A stretch of DNA of 64,000 nt from Amblyornis subalaris (GCA_018881555.1 JACAXG010000071.1:2238537-2302536); one strand, 5' to 3'; shown: positions 39,656 through 52,832, counted from the stretch's first letter. Numbers and translations: made by a program. Notes: a model not told the origin generated them from the sequence alone.

Positions 39656-42600
39656 GGCAAGTGAAAGCAATATAAAGCATCAAACTTGGGATTCCTAAGA
39701 AAAGCTCCTCAGAAAACAAAGTAAAACCCAGTGAAAGGAGGGAGTNTTAACAATGATTCAAGTCTTCCCCAGGACAACCCAAATGCTGCTGGACCCAACT
39801 AATGCCCAAGAAACAGAAAGTGAAACTCGTTAATTTACTCATTAACTGAAGTCCAACAGTGGCCTGCGAGAGGTTTTGTCTGGTTTATATTTTTTTAGAA
39901 AGATACAATATAATTTAGCAGGAAAAGTTTGTACCTTCCAGCCCCATCCTCCTCCTCCCTCTGTCTGTTCCCATCTCCAAACCTCTGGCTTTGCTACCCA
40001 TGGTTATTTCACAGCTGGACCAGTTTCCTGATCTGTACCACCCTCTGGTAGTACAAAGGTTTGTGCCAGCACAACTCACTGGGAGAAAGGAGAGGTGGAA
40101 TAACAGCTGGTTTTAATTCAGCACTAAAATCAGCTTGAAATTCATGTTGATTTACAGACTCATGATTTAAAATTCACAACCAATCCATATCCTGCTCCCA
40201 ATCCCTTATCTCAACCTCCTCCAGCTCTGTGTTTCAACAGGAATCCGAGTCCCTATTTTTCTTTCAGTCAATACATTTCAAATCTGCCAAAACACAGAAA
40301 ACAACTTACGTATATAATGAAGAGATGAAACTGCAAAGATAAATAAAACTGTCTGGATTTGGACCTCCAGCTGTCAAGGCTGTGCCTTGACTTTCAAGTG
40401 AATGTGAATTTTAAGAAAGTTATTAAAGTTTAATAAGACACTATTGTTAATAACTAACAAGGTTACTTGGTTTAGGAAAAAAACCCCACTGATATCTAGC
40501 CTTTCCAAAAACGGGTGTTTCTTCTTTTCTTGCATAGTTATAATAGTGGCCAGAAGGATTAAAATTCTGACAGATATTTTCTAAACATACTATCAAATTN
40601 ACTTTAAAAACCAAAACATGAGCATTCACATAAAAGTTTCACNGATTGTCAAAAGACCTGAGCTCAAAGATCGCCAAATCTTAAGAGGTTTTTAGTAGTT
40701 GGTTTACACCTTTTAATACCAAATACTAAAATTTCTGTTGCCTNATACCTTTTTTTAAATAATTTTTTCATTTTGTTCCATTTACAAAGCGCAAGCAGGG
40801 CAAATTCAGAACTAGGCAGACACACAGGGAAAATGCAGCTGATTATATAGCATTTCTTTTGGCATGAAGGTGCTAAGGGCTCACTAGTGGCAGAATAAGT
40901 CTTCGTCACGATGCTGAACTGCCAAAATTCACTGAGGCTACNGCATGACCCGCATGCAAACCCAGCCGTGAAATGGAAATGAAGCGCTCAGGGCAGGCTC
41001 GAACATCCCTGCGTATGCTCCAGTTCTGCTCCAGACCACTCCAGAGCTCGGGAACTGCAGCAGCCTGGATCTACCCGGGCTAATTGCAGGTGAAGCCAGG
41101 AACAGGCACTATCAGAGCTTCGGCTATTAAGGCTCCTTAATGAATGGTCTAACAATAACCCAGGCTTAACCAGTTCTCTCAGTGCAGGACCTTAACCATA
41201 ATAAGCCCCTTGAACGTTCCTACAGTGTTTTCCAAAGATCCTACAGCGTGAGGCTACTAACTGTGCTCTCACAGCCTGTGAGGCAGGTATTAGTCAGCCT
41301 TTTTTTTTTTTTTTTCATTTAAGTACAGATAAAAACTGAGGCAGAAAGCTGGCAAACAACTTCCCTGTGGATACGCAGCTGACTAGTGGCATACAGAATC
41401 CAGATCTTCCAGATTCCAGCCCTGTCATCAGCCAAAAGGCCATCATTATGAAGAAAGAAATTAGTCTAGTCTTATAAATAGCATTTGAATATAAGCCTTG
41501 CTAAAATATTTGCAAGGAGTTGACCTTAAACACCANCAGAGCTGCACTGGTAGCCTGGGGCTCCAAGCACCAGCTTGCACAGCACTACAACAGGGATCCC
41601 AGCCCTCTGCCTGCCTGGATGTCTCCAGAGCCTGGATCCAGCCCAAACTGTCCAGCAGATCAGACCACAATCTCATTTGACCACCTCCGGTTTGGGCTCA
41701 GCATATCAAAAAATGTAAGACTGCTCTAAAAATAGAAATAGTGTTGTTCTAAAATATTCAGGTAGCCAGGAAAAAGCAAATTAACAACAAGCCTGAGTCA
41801 GCAATTTTGTGCTACTTTAAGGCACCAAGTGATCATGGTCAGACTGGCAGAAATCTCCCTGTAACACAAAAACTGGAAAGCTGCGGCATAGAAAAGGTCC
41901 CCAACACACCTAAAATCTGGGGCACTTGTCCAAGTTAATCATTCAAACTGCTCAGACTGTATTATCACACATTTACCTGTAATTTCTGCAGCTCTCAAAT
42001 GCCTAAGCGAGATGTATTTTGATTTATGGCACAGTCACGTGGTGCTACAAAGAAGCAGGTCTTTTTCTGCACTACAGCTTCAATACCTGCAGCAGGTCTA
42101 ACTCCTGATCTATATTTCCTGCAGCAAAATACTACACCCAATACTGATTCTGCAAGAAAAACCCTGATCCTGTAAGAGTTTAACTTCATTTGAAATTACA
42201 CACTTTCTAGCAAGGCAACCCTACGATACCAAGTGGAAAGCTACAAAAGCAGAGTTAAAGCAAACAAAGGAAAAATAAGACTTCATGTAGTAAAAAAGTA
42301 ATTCCAGTAGTTACTCATTTATTCTGGTTTTAGGTACCCATGCTGCTCCCTCCCACTCACGTGGGCCATCCCCAAGTGCTGAACACACAACCTCCAAACC
42401 ACAACAGGAGCTTTCAGCCCAAGAGAAGAGCTGAAAATGGAAAGCTTGATATCTTCTGGGGGGGATCCTCCACAGAGAAAAGACACCACGGATAAAAAGC
42501 ACACAAGAAACGTTGAGAAGAAATTGCCTGACTGGAACAACAAGTTGGAACGTTTTTTATTTCTATTCCTCACTTTAGCAGCAAACTGTTGTTACGGGCA

Positions 42601-45600
42601 GGAGAGCCATAAAATCCTATTTTTGGCTGTCTGCTTCCCAAATGACAGAAAACTCCTGACTCTGAGAACAGGAACATCTCACACTGGAGATAAAGGCCTG
42701 TGTCTCTTAATGAAAAAGCAGCAGAGAGAAAATTCCCCGTGTCCTACTCAGGAAGGCCAAACTCCCTGGATTATTATGCATTAAAGCACCGCTGGACTGT
42801 GGCACAGCAGATGAGACCTGACTCTCAACAGAGCCTGTTTCCATCCCAGCTCACATTTAGGGCTCAATTATCTTATCTGCTCTGCCACTCGCATACTTTG
42901 CAGATAAGAAATGTTTTTCCCCTCTTTTGAAGAGTTAAAACTGACACCGCTGCCAGTGTTGAGATTAGAAATGCTATCAATTAAAATTCATTTGGGCTAA
43001 TGCTTTTTAAAAAATATCCCATGTGCAGGCTAAGGCTGGGAATTAGAGTTAATTGACACGCTGTGTGCAAGTTTTAACATCAGTACTATGTCCCACAATG
43101 GGAAAGGGAGTGTGTTCCCCACTTCAGTTTCCTCACAGGGTTTAGGTCAACCATCAGTTCATCTCAAGTTGAGAAACTGCTCAAGAGTTGGGAGGGAGGG
43201 GAAAAAAAGCCTGTTTTCCTCTTCCAATCTATGACTAAGAATGAGGCAAGCAAAGGGAGGATCTAAGATCCTGAAGGCGATGGTAACAAGAGGTCATTAG
43301 TTAATTCCCTCCAGGATAGATATGACTTCCTTTTATTAAATAACAGCAGTTTTTAATGATGTCAAATATCTTCTGCCATTCTAAAGGACACAGCACACTC
43401 AAAACCTTACCGGAACCAGGCAAAATCAGCAGGAACACTCAAGAAACCCTGAACTGAGAGGCAGATTGTCACGAACCAAGTAAGAAGGAAATAAGACTCA
43501 CCTGATTTTTATGCCAAAAATGTACAACATATATTCTTTCCTAATTACATATCTTTGGCCTAACAAAAGCAAATTTAGCATAAAGTCTGTTTTAACCAGT
43601 ACTTTTAAGATGTACAAATAAATTGAGCCATTAGAAAAAAAGACAAAACCAACACAAGAACCATTCTGAGGTTTAAATGAAGTTTCTTGCTCAAATTATT
43701 TCTGAAAGAGCTTAATCAATGTAGTTTTATGACCAACTATTTATTACCTGTATGCCCACAGCACCTGGAAACTTCAATTGCACTGCAGCAAGACCCAGAG
43801 AGCCAGAGCAGAAGTGATGCCTGCTCTGGAGAGATTACAATCATCCAAGAGATGAATAGTTAAGAAACACAGGAGAGCACAAGGAAATAGGTGACTGGAA
43901 TTTATGTTCTCTGTAACTGCACTTTAGTCCACTTTCCCTTGTGCACTGGAAGGACCAAGGTGTGTGTTTGCTTCCTCTCCCTACCTCAGCAAAAAAACCC
44001 CAAATCCTCCAGAAGTCACATAGAGACAAAAGAAAAAACCAGAACACAGAAGGAAGGTGTTTTGGCTAGTCAGACTGAAAAAACCCTCTTTTTACACCTT
44101 TTAATACCTCTGCTTCCCATCTGAGAAAGAAAGGATTTCCGATTTTTTCAGGGTTTAAGTTGTTATCCCACAGAGCACGACTGAACCATAGTAAAGGGGC
44201 ACACACACAACTTTTGGAGGAATTCTGTTTCCATTTAAAGGAATCCTTTGAAATTACCACACAACACAGTAGTGCACCCAACACAAACCAACAGCCAGAG
44301 CTGTTTACAAGCTTTCTGCTCAGTGTTAGACTGAAAACCCAAAGCCTTTTTGCTGTGTAATAAATCAGTGCTCCACGTTTAACAATTTTCAGTGGTACCA
44401 TATGCTACGAGGTCCCATATGCTCCATTACAAGGGAGAAAAACATCATCTCAACATGAATCATCACTGACTGTGTTCCTGTAAATCTGGCTTAAACACTC
44501 ACAATGTTCAAGGGCAACCCTAAATAAATCTGCTCAATATTATGCCAGATTCTGTGCAACAGAATCACAGCTCACATATAAAAATTAAGGAAAAATGAGG
44601 TCTAATATAGGAAGTGAGCACAGTTTGCATCTCTCCAGAAACAGACTCGCCACACACATACTGGCACATATTCATCAATTCCAACCTAATAATGACATCC
44701 TGCTCACAAAATGTTGATGGTACCTGGTAGTCCCAACACCTTTCATCCTACACTGCTTACTGGATGTAGAAATACACACACTGCATACAAGATTCACTCC
44801 TCCCAGTGCCATGTTCTGCACCTGTGATTCTGGGGAGTAGTTTGTAGGAAAATAAAAAACCCAAACCAAAGCCCTGTGTGTGTTTTAGGCTCCAGGGAAA
44901 TGCAGCNGGCAGTGTATAGTTTATCCAGGATTTTGGGTTAACATCTCCACTCTTACAGTGACAGTTTCTTAGTAATTACAAACAGCTTTTCCTGTCTCTT
45001 CCCAAAGACAGCATCACCTGCAGCCCAAACCTGCTTATCCCAAATCAAAGTCAGGGCACACCAAGGTCTTCTTGCCCTTCTTTTGAGGAATTTCTTGGGC
45101 TCTCAGGTAACCCAGAGTGACAGCAGGACGGGGTGCAGATGGGGAGGAATTCACAAGTCAAAAACCTCCAGGGCAGCCTGATGAAGATCAGGTCACCAGA
45201 ATGAGCAGTGTTCTCCAGCTTTGCCCAACCAACCCCACGATCCAGCCATGTCCAGCTACACTGACATCCAGAAAGGCTGACTGAAATTACTGCACCAAAC
45301 TGTGAGAACGTCCCTGTTTGGAAGCCTTGAGTTGCCAAGGAAGATGGGGAACAACCACACGCTCCCGCGGAGCGACTGGTTTCATTAAATTCGAAATAAA
45401 CCCGAGTCCAGTTTGACCTAATATTCAGGGTGGGGAAAAAACAGTAATTACATCAACATCAAGCTATTACCTGTCCAAGGGCATAAGTGCTCAGTTCATT
45501 AGCAACTCGGACAAACTTGTTTTGTAAGCTCCCTACATTAAATTTGAAATTTCCCTGCCCTTACAAATTAAACGAATGATTTCTGACACAAAGGGAAAGT

Positions 45601-48372
45601 GCAGTAAGACAACACAAACATGAATATATAAACAAGAGAACTTCCAACCTGCTCAAATCCAATGTGCTCTTTGCCACCTTCAACAACAAGTTTACCAGAC
45701 AACCTAATTTCAGTATTTTTAAAATTCATGTGAATAAACTAAAAAAATTTTAAAAAGGAATACTCGCAGTACTCCAGGTTTCTTCAATCTTAAAACAAAA
45801 CCTACTGATCTTTAAAAACATATTTTTTACATTTCCAGCAGGAAGTTAAAATTGAATTCCACTGGTTTAGTTCTATAGAATAAGGGCAACATGTCACGTT
45901 AGAAACATTGCTCTTTAATGCTGGAAGAGGGGCTTTATACAGACTGAGAAGCTGCCACAGTACCTTAAATAACTCGGAGGGCACTAGGATATCCAACATC
46001 CTTCAGTAGCTCAGGAGATGGATGACCGCACCCAATTAATTCACTTTAATTCCTATTTCAACTTTCTCCCTCGTTAATGAGGAGCTGAGGTTCTCACAGA
46101 TGACAGTTCCTGCCACCCAACGCCAGCGATGACTTTAAGTGGTGCCCACTACACAATCAAAATCAAAAGTCACAACCTGTGCTGCCCATGGAAAAATCAG
46201 AGGAGAGATTTCCTTCTTTTTACCCAAATTTATCAGATCAATACTTTCTAAAACATGCTTCACTCAGTAAAATAAAACAAAGCTGCCAGAGTGATTTCAG
46301 GGAGTGATAAAAAGACTGTCAGAAACACTCACTGAGCTGCCCCTGGAAAAACTGATGACCAAGCAGGCACCAAGCAATTGCATCATGTTTATTACACAGC
46401 CAGGGGCAATCAGATCCTTCTGGTTTAATCAATGGCCTTCAAATAAGGAAGTAGTTTGAAAATAACAAGCATAAAACAAACTACTCTTTTGGGTTCACTT
46501 TTTCAATTTTTCTCTGTTGTATGAAAGCACATCAATTCATAAAGCTGAGCATGTGCTGAAATAGAACTGTATAAAAACCTACTTTTTGAATACCTTTGAT
46601 GCCAAAACTGCACTTTTATTCAAACTCAGTTTGCTGTAAATGCTGACTAAACTGTAGAGAGGTTCTGTTAAAAGACTCAGAGCTCTGTCTTAGAACAAAA
46701 GGTCTGCTTCCTATTTAAAAACATTAACCCTAGACACTTTTTTTTCATGTAAAAGCAACCAATAAATAAAATTCGAAGTATTCCACTAANACCTCCTTCC
46801 CTGGCATTTCTCATAACCTGGATGTTGCAGCATTTCATGAGGTTGCAGAACAACCTAGAACAAAAACCTGTAAGTGGAGAAAACAAGGAGTCTGTGTTCC
46901 TGGTCCAAACTCACTGCCCACTGCCCTGCCCCTGCTGCCCATCTGCTCTCCAGCAGCCCGAGGCAGCCCAGCAAACTCCAGCCCAGCTCCATACAAACAG
47001 GGTTTTTCCTTTAAGATAAGACAGCAGGTTACTCAGAAGGGACACAGCCCAGTCCTGCTCAAAGATCCCCCCATCCTGCAACACGCTATGGAAAACAAAT
47101 CTAACAGCAAAACCCTGTTTGATGCAAGATCCACATTTAGAATGCACACAAGTAGAAATATCTCATCTTTAAAAGCTTTGACTTGCTAAGATCCTTTTTA
47201 ACTGATAATGGTGCAACAAAGCAAAAGGGAAGTACTTGCAGAGAATCACTCTAAGGAATACACACACTCACACACAAGAATTACTCTGCAATCTGAAAGC
47301 CCTCATAAAGAGAAGGGAGGATGGAAACAACCCAGCTCAAGGTTTCCTCAAATCAGATGCCAGAGGAAGTTATGTGATGACTTAGAGAGCAAATAAGAAA
47401 TCTGGATTTGATAAATGAGACACTTATGTAGATATGAACAGTTTGCAGCCTCACTGTGGGTGCATGAAAGAATGGTCAGATGTTTGTACCAAGTTCAGTG
47501 TTGAAAGAGGGTGTGCAAACAGGTGTTTACATTTAAAAACACCCTATATTGTTACATTACCCCCTGAGAACTCAGAACTAGCTACCTACCAGAAATAGCC
47601 CACTTTTAAACACACAGAGAGGACAAGCATGGTGTATTATCTCTCTCTATGAACAATGCACTATCAATGCACAAATACCAACACGAGTCCCCTAATAAAT
47701 CTGGTACAGGATACATCACACTCATGACCACTGGCACCACTCTCAGNACTGCTGCATTCTAAACATTTGTTAAAGTATGTCAGCAGACCTTGGAGATCAG
47801 ACTGGAGCCCACTTAGCCTCAAACAACACGAGCACCACGAACCACAGGCAGCACTGCTGCACCCAGGTAACTTTAAATCATGATGCGTTCCGTGGAACAG
47901 TATCCCCACCGATCCAGAATCCTGACTGCTTCCACCTTCTTATGTGGATCGCTATCCTGCAAGGTGGGCAGGGGGTTCCAAATCCTCCTGGACAGAGANT
48001 GGAGCTGAGCACAGCCACGGTGAGTCCTCCTGACGGAGCAGCACCGCCTGCTTTGCTGTTCTTAAACAAACACGGAGCTGCCGCTCGACTGTGCCCGAGC
48101 CCAGCATTCCACACACCTCCCAGCGCACTGTCCCGCTTGGTTCTCCCCCACCCTGGGAAGAACACCCCGGCTGGGGACAGCAAACCCAGCACCGAGCTGC
48201 TCAGTTCTGCCCAGGCTCAGGANGCCACCAGGATGCTACCAGGGCTACTGAAGTTTAAAACTGCTGTAGTTGGAGGATTAGGGAATTCATTCCACTCACG
48301 TTCCTGGGGAAGGAGGGTGAGGAGACACGAGGAGATATATATAAAACAAAATTCTGAGCGCTTAGTACTTGC

Positions 48373-48435
48373 CTAGTATCCTCCTTCCTTCTCCTTCCCA
48401 CGCAAATACGAGTGCTGCTCGATGGCATCCAGCAC
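48373..48435 (-). other. TAOK3: Candidate TAOK3 5' untranslated exon with a GC-AG donor
   Basis: On the minus strand a pyrimidine-poor but plausible acceptor (TTTGCTGTAG) precedes 63 bases that end TACTAG, followed by GCAAGT, the exact consensus for the rare GC donor class. The position, between the CpG island and the first coding exon, fits a second untranslated exon. It contains ATGCCATCG, which would open a 20-codon upstream frame closing at a TGA if spliced to the acceptor near 14772. No transcript evidence is available, so this is a hypothesis. Confidence 0.3.
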
Positions 48436-48559
48436 CTACAGCAAATCATTTCNCCATGTCATTAAAAGGACAGAGACATCTGCTCGCACCAGACCTACGT
48501 CATTGCTTCCAACTCCGCTCAAAGCTGATAGCAACGCAGCTCTCTTTTCCCTGGAACTC

Positions 48560-49480
48560 ACCAGGTCACATCCCTGCTCACGGCCGGATCCCGGGGCAAT
48601 CCCGGCGGAGCGGCGCGGTGTATCCGAGCCGTGCCCGGCTCCGGGTGAAGGCAGCCGGCCCCTCTCCCTCCTCTCGCTCCCACCGGGGCGTTCCCGTCCG
48701 CTTGGGGCTGCTGTCCCGGAGCTCCGAGTTCCACGGAGCTCCCGGGGACAGCTCCCGGCAGACGGCAGGGAGGGAAGGAGGAAGGGAAGGAGGGAGCGGC
48801 TGTGCCCGGTCCCACGGACCCGGCACGAGGTGCGGGGCAGCTGCCCCTCTTCCTGCCCCTGTCCTGGCCCCATCCTGTCCCTNTCCCGCCCCTATCCTAC
48901 ACTTCATCCTTCGCCTGTCCTGCTCCCCTTTGCGGCCCCGGCCGGGCTCCCCGGAGGCTCTCGGACCCCCCACACCCCGCACTCGCAGCCCAGCGGGAGC
49001 TGCCCCAAGCCCAGGCAGCCCCGGGCGGGCCCCGGCAGGAGTCACCCCGGGACACCCGGCACCCGCCGTCCCGGCAGCGAGCGCCCCGCGGCGCCGCAGC
49101 AGCCCCGAAGCGCTTGTTTAGCCCAAAACGCGCCGCCAGNCCCGGCGCTGCCCCCTGCCCTCCGCGCCCCGGCGGGACCCGCCTGTCAGCGGCGCCGCTC
49201 CCTCTGCCAGTGCCTCACCTGGTGCCGGCCGGCGGCAGCGGGCCACGTCCGCGGGGCCCGGGCGGGGAGGGACGAGGAGGAGCAGGAGGAGGGAGAGGAC
49301 GGAGCGTGTCCGCCGGGCCGTGNCCGTCACCGCCGCTTCCTGCCCGGCCCCGCTCGGCGCTCGGCTACACCGCCTGGGGCTCAGGCCGGGCCGCTCGGCG
49401 GCGCCGCCTCTCGGAGCGCACCGCCCGCGCCATCGGCGCTCCATTGAGCCGCCTGCGCGGTCCCGGCGGGAGCGGAGCGG
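48560..49480 (-). promoter_or_regulatory. TAOK3: CpG island, probable TAOK3 promoter and untranslated first exon
   Basis: About 900 bp dense in CpG with no TATA box, typical of a housekeeping promoter. Two strong minus-strand splice donors lie in it: GTGAGT at 48560-48555 (exon side starting at 48561) and GTGAGG at 49218-49213 (exon side starting at 49219). Either could end an untranslated first exon. A YY1-like AAATGGCGG lies at the upstream edge (about 49496-49504, plus strand). Long open frames across the island (up to about 340 codons) reflect GC content and overlap on both strands, so they are not called as genes. Confidence 0.65.
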
Positions 49481-49549
49481 GGGCTGAGGGGGGGGGAAAT
49501 GGCGGATCGGGGTGTGGGGCGGCTGAAGGAGGGCAATGGTGGGAGCGGC

Positions 49550-49880
49550 GTATGGGGGTCTGGAGCCCACAGGGAGAGCGGGGGGTGTTGGGCCCAGAGC
49601 GGGNTCAGGTGTGTATGTGAGGGATTTACAGATTTACGGTGGCCTCAGAGGTGTGCGAGGCTCAGCCCCTTCTGGAGGAGCCTCAGGTGTGTGTTGGGAG
49701 TGTCAGGGGCTGTGGGGGTCTCAGGTATGGGGAGCGGGTGTTGGGGCCCATAGCAGGCTCAGGTGTGTGTGTAGAGGGGGATCAGGACCCATAACGGGTT
49801 CAGCGGTGTGTGAGTTGTTAGGGTCTATAGGGGCCTCAGGTGCTTGAGGGGATGTTGGGCCTCAGCCAGCTCGGGTGAGG
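49550..49880 (+). repeat. Degenerate GC-rich minisatellite upstream of TAOK3
   Basis: A loose unit built on GTTGGGCCCAGAGCGGG followed by TCAGGTGTGT recurs: near 49586, 49739, 49780 and 49817 with substitutions, and the TCAGGTGTGT or CTCAGGTAT core occurs additionally near 49682 and 49719. Spacing is irregular. It lies just outside the CpG island, in the spacer between the two genes. Confidence 0.6.
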
Positions 49881-52465
49881 GGACGGTGTTTCGGCCCTGT
49901 AAAAAGGCAGCTCTGAGTTTTCAAGCGCCTGCTGCAGGTGTTGGGGAGGGTCTTGACAAGGACAGTGTGTCCTGTGGCAGGTCCCAGCAGGAAAAGGCTC
50001 CTGGTAATCAAACAGGAGCGGGGGCGATTAGGCAGCAAAGCCCCAAAGGAGAAGAAGCTGTAGCGGGGGGATGAGAAGTCTGGATAATAAATTGCTCAGA
50101 GCAGAGGCAGGGTAAGGTGAGTTCATGCTGTTTCCGCCAAACTTGGTTGTTCCCCATAGCCTCTGAACCTAAACACTTCATTGTTGTAGAGGCTTACTTG
50201 ACAATTACTTAATTTTTCTAAATAAAACTGAAGGAGCAGAGCTTTATACGCCAGTACTTCATGCAGCCTCATTCTGCCAGCTTGCTCCTGACAGCTGTTC
50301 CCCTTCTTGGGCTTCTAGAACCATCCTCAGAGAGCCCTATAAAACCACAGATACAGAAATCAGAGCCCTGAGTCCCAGGTGAGGGGTGTTGGTGTGTCCT
50401 GTGCCTCAGAGGCCAAGGTACAATACCAGCTTTTCTCATTGTGGTCCATTAATTCACGCNAGTTTCCTGTTTATAAGCTGAGCTTCATAACCTTTTTTTT
50501 CCCTCTGTTTCNTAGGAGTGAAAAGAAGAGCACAGTGAGCACGACTCATCTGTCAGCAGCTCTGTGAAAAGCTGATGCTGACCAAGCAGGAGGCAGAAAT
50601 CTCTCCCCAAACTGAGTGTGTATAAAGCACTGAGTGAGTTGTGAGAACAACAGCTCTGATGGAAGCACGAGCCAAGAACAACAGCTCGACAGGGAACTTT
50701 ACACTTTCCCTGACAACTCCTTGGGGTGGAGACAGTTAAGTTTCTGCGTTTGTAAGGGAAACATGGCATTCCTTAAAGCTGAGCCTCCTCCCTCGGGTTC
50801 CCGCTGAATGCCTGAGAGATGACAGCAGAGGGTGTCTCCAGCAGGCTCCTATTAAACAGGAGGAATTAGCACTGAGGGAGCAACGGCAAGATCCCAGTTT
50901 TGACCACAGAATGAGCTAAAAAGCTTTGCACCAGCAGCGGTTTGCAGTTTTTTACCCACTGGCTGCACACAGCTCCTGCTCAGGGGTTCCTGTGCCCACG
51001 TGTGGGTACCTGCACCTGCCCAGTGTGTGAAGGGCTGTGCTGGGAGGGCAGATCAGCTCCAAACAGAAAGTGCTGAGGCAGCAGTGAGGCAGAGCAGATG
51101 CTCTCTGGGAGGGCAGCCGTGGTTCAGACACACTTACAACGAGTTTGGTGTCCCCAGCAGCACGGACCCGGCTGGCAGGGAGCTGGGGAGCTGAGTATGT
51201 GGACAGATGGAAGAGAGACAGACAGGAAATGGGGGAGAAAGGGGGAAAACGGGTGTTTGTAAAGTTCCAAGAGNTCTCTGGTTGGTTTTTGAGTCCAGCA
51301 GTCCCATTTCTATCTTTAGCTCGGTGACTGTAGGGCTTTGGGAAGCGATTTGAGCGGGTCAAGCCAGGTGTGAGTGTGGGGAGAGGACAAACCCGTGGGC
51401 ACCAGGCAGCTCATGCGATGTGGCAGCTGCCGCCACACCCTTTCCTGTTCACCCCGCGGCCGCGGGCAGCCCTGCCAGCCACGCTGCCTGAGCGAGGGGA
51501 AGGGAAAAGGAGGCCTTTCCAAGATGCTGATAATCCCCGGCACCCAGCATTCCTTGGAAAAGGAGAGGTGGTGGTGTCTCTCCNCCGAGACAAAAACGCT
51601 CCCGAAAATTCTGGGAGCTGCTTGGGGTGGTGCCGACTTTTGGCCGTGCCTCAGCCCCGTCCCCTGTTAGAGGCAATATTGACTTACGGAAAAAGGCACC
51701 GAGCACNCTTGGCATGGGTGTTCCCAGTTAAAAATTGTCAGTCTGGGCAAACAGACCTCTGGGGTGAACTGCAGGAAAGCCAAGTGGCTGCGCTGCACTA
51801 TTACAGCTCCTTTCAGCACACACAGCGTGACCTGGTGCTGCTCTGGGTGCTGAGCACCCGGCTCGGCGGGNTTGGAGAAGCGCTGCAGGTTTTGGAGTTC
51901 AGCGCTTCAGATCAAACCCATTTCCTTCCCCTCGGTGAGGTGTTTGTAGTGCCTCAGTGAGTCAATGAGCTGTGCATGTGAGGAATGCACCTCACAGCTG
52001 AAGGTGAGCGATTAGCGTGGCTGTGCTGGAGGTAATGAGATTANTTAGTCCTTCCCAGGTGAATTAGAGCTGCAGAAATAAGATCCACGAGATACTAAGT
52101 CTGAAATATCAATGTGAGGCATTTTCAGGTGGAGTGGGATCCTGGTTTTAATGACTCTCACCACAGGATCTGTATCTCGGTCCTTAATTGTGTAGCAGTG
52201 TCTAGTCAGGAGAACAACCTGTACCCGGCAGATGTGGGGCATTCCTGATGGATTTGGGCACATGTCCTACAAAAGCAGGAAGCAACTGATTCACCTGGGT
52301 GCGATCACAGTGCTGTGGTGGGGCTTTGCTGAGAGTATGGAGGAACAGCAAAGTAATTTCTGTGTTAAAATAAGATTGGAAAGAGTACAAGTGTCCTAAN
52401 GAGTCCATTCCCACCACGGCAAGGTCCTGCTCTGTGCCCAGGGAACAGCTCTGCTCTGTGTCTGT
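49881..52465. other. Spacer between TAOK3 and SUDS3
   Basis: The stretch shows neither gene's exons, no recognisable repeat family and no RNA gene. Open frames up to about 196 codons exist but have no family resemblance and overlap in several frames. Confidence 0.6.
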
Positions 52466-52735
52466 GTCACAGAATCACAGAGTGGGTCAGGCTGGAAGGG
52501 ACCACAGTGGGATCATCTGCTCAAGGAGAGTCATGGCAGAGAATCGTGTCCAGACAGTTCTGGAATATCCCCTGTGAGGGAGAGTCCACACCCTCTCTGG
52601 TTCCTGTTCCAATGCTTGGTCGCAGTAAAGAAGTTCTTCCTCATATTCAGGTGGAACTTCCTGTGCATCGGTTCCTGCCCGTTGCCTCTTGTCCTCCCTN
52701 TTGCCACCTCTGAGCAGCGCCTGGCTCCATGAACA
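52466..52735 (-). mobile_element. CR1 LINE fragment, reverse orientation
   Basis: The plus strand begins GTCACAGAATCACAGAGTGG and continues GTCAGGCTGGAAGGGACCAC, the reversed CR1 3' end, followed by the reversed body with AAGAAGTTCTTCCTCATATT and CAGGTGGAACTTCC. It ends just before the SUDS3 CpG island, so the insertion sits only about 250 bp from the SUDS3 start codon. Confidence 0.88.
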
Positions 52736-52821
52736 CGGCCCCGGGTGGCCACAACTTCCTTGAGAAGTTAAACCCCACCGCCAGCACAGTTTAAACCCGT
52801 CCCACACAGCGGGCGGGGCCG

Positions 52822-52832
52822 GGACTCGAACC
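52822..52832 (-). promoter_or_regulatory. tRNA-type B box (TFIIIC site-like) in the SUDS3 promoter
   Basis: The minus strand reads GGTTCGAGTCC, a full match to the B-box consensus of tRNA genes. A weak A-box-like CGGCCAACGCGG lies about 40 bp upstream on the same strand. The flanks do not fold into a tRNA (acceptor stem does not pair, T-stem has a mismatch), so this is a tRNA relic, an isolated TFIIIC site or chance. Confidence 0.4.

Larger units (their letters stand above)
14773..48372 (-). other. Presumed TAOK3 5' intron(s), about 33.6 kb
   Basis: No coding exon of a recognisable family was found between the first coding exon and the GC-rich 5' region, on either strand. Short open frames of 60-200 codons are scattered throughout but lack family resemblance and plausible splice structure. 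Contents I can name are two CR1 relics (about 16425-16565 and 25545-25745), short homopolymer or dinucleotide runs, and a T-run/A-run palindrome at 39632-39655. Further untranslated exons could hide here. A good-looking minus-strand donor at 29876-29871 (GTAAGT) has no clear partner acceptor. Confidence 0.6.

Noticed and set aside
48369..49620. Open frames of 250-341 codons across the CpG island near 49 kb
   Set aside because: They overlap in several frames on both strands, are Pro/Arg/Gly/Ala-rich from base composition, include N codons and show no family resemblance. The region is better read as promoter and untranslated exon.
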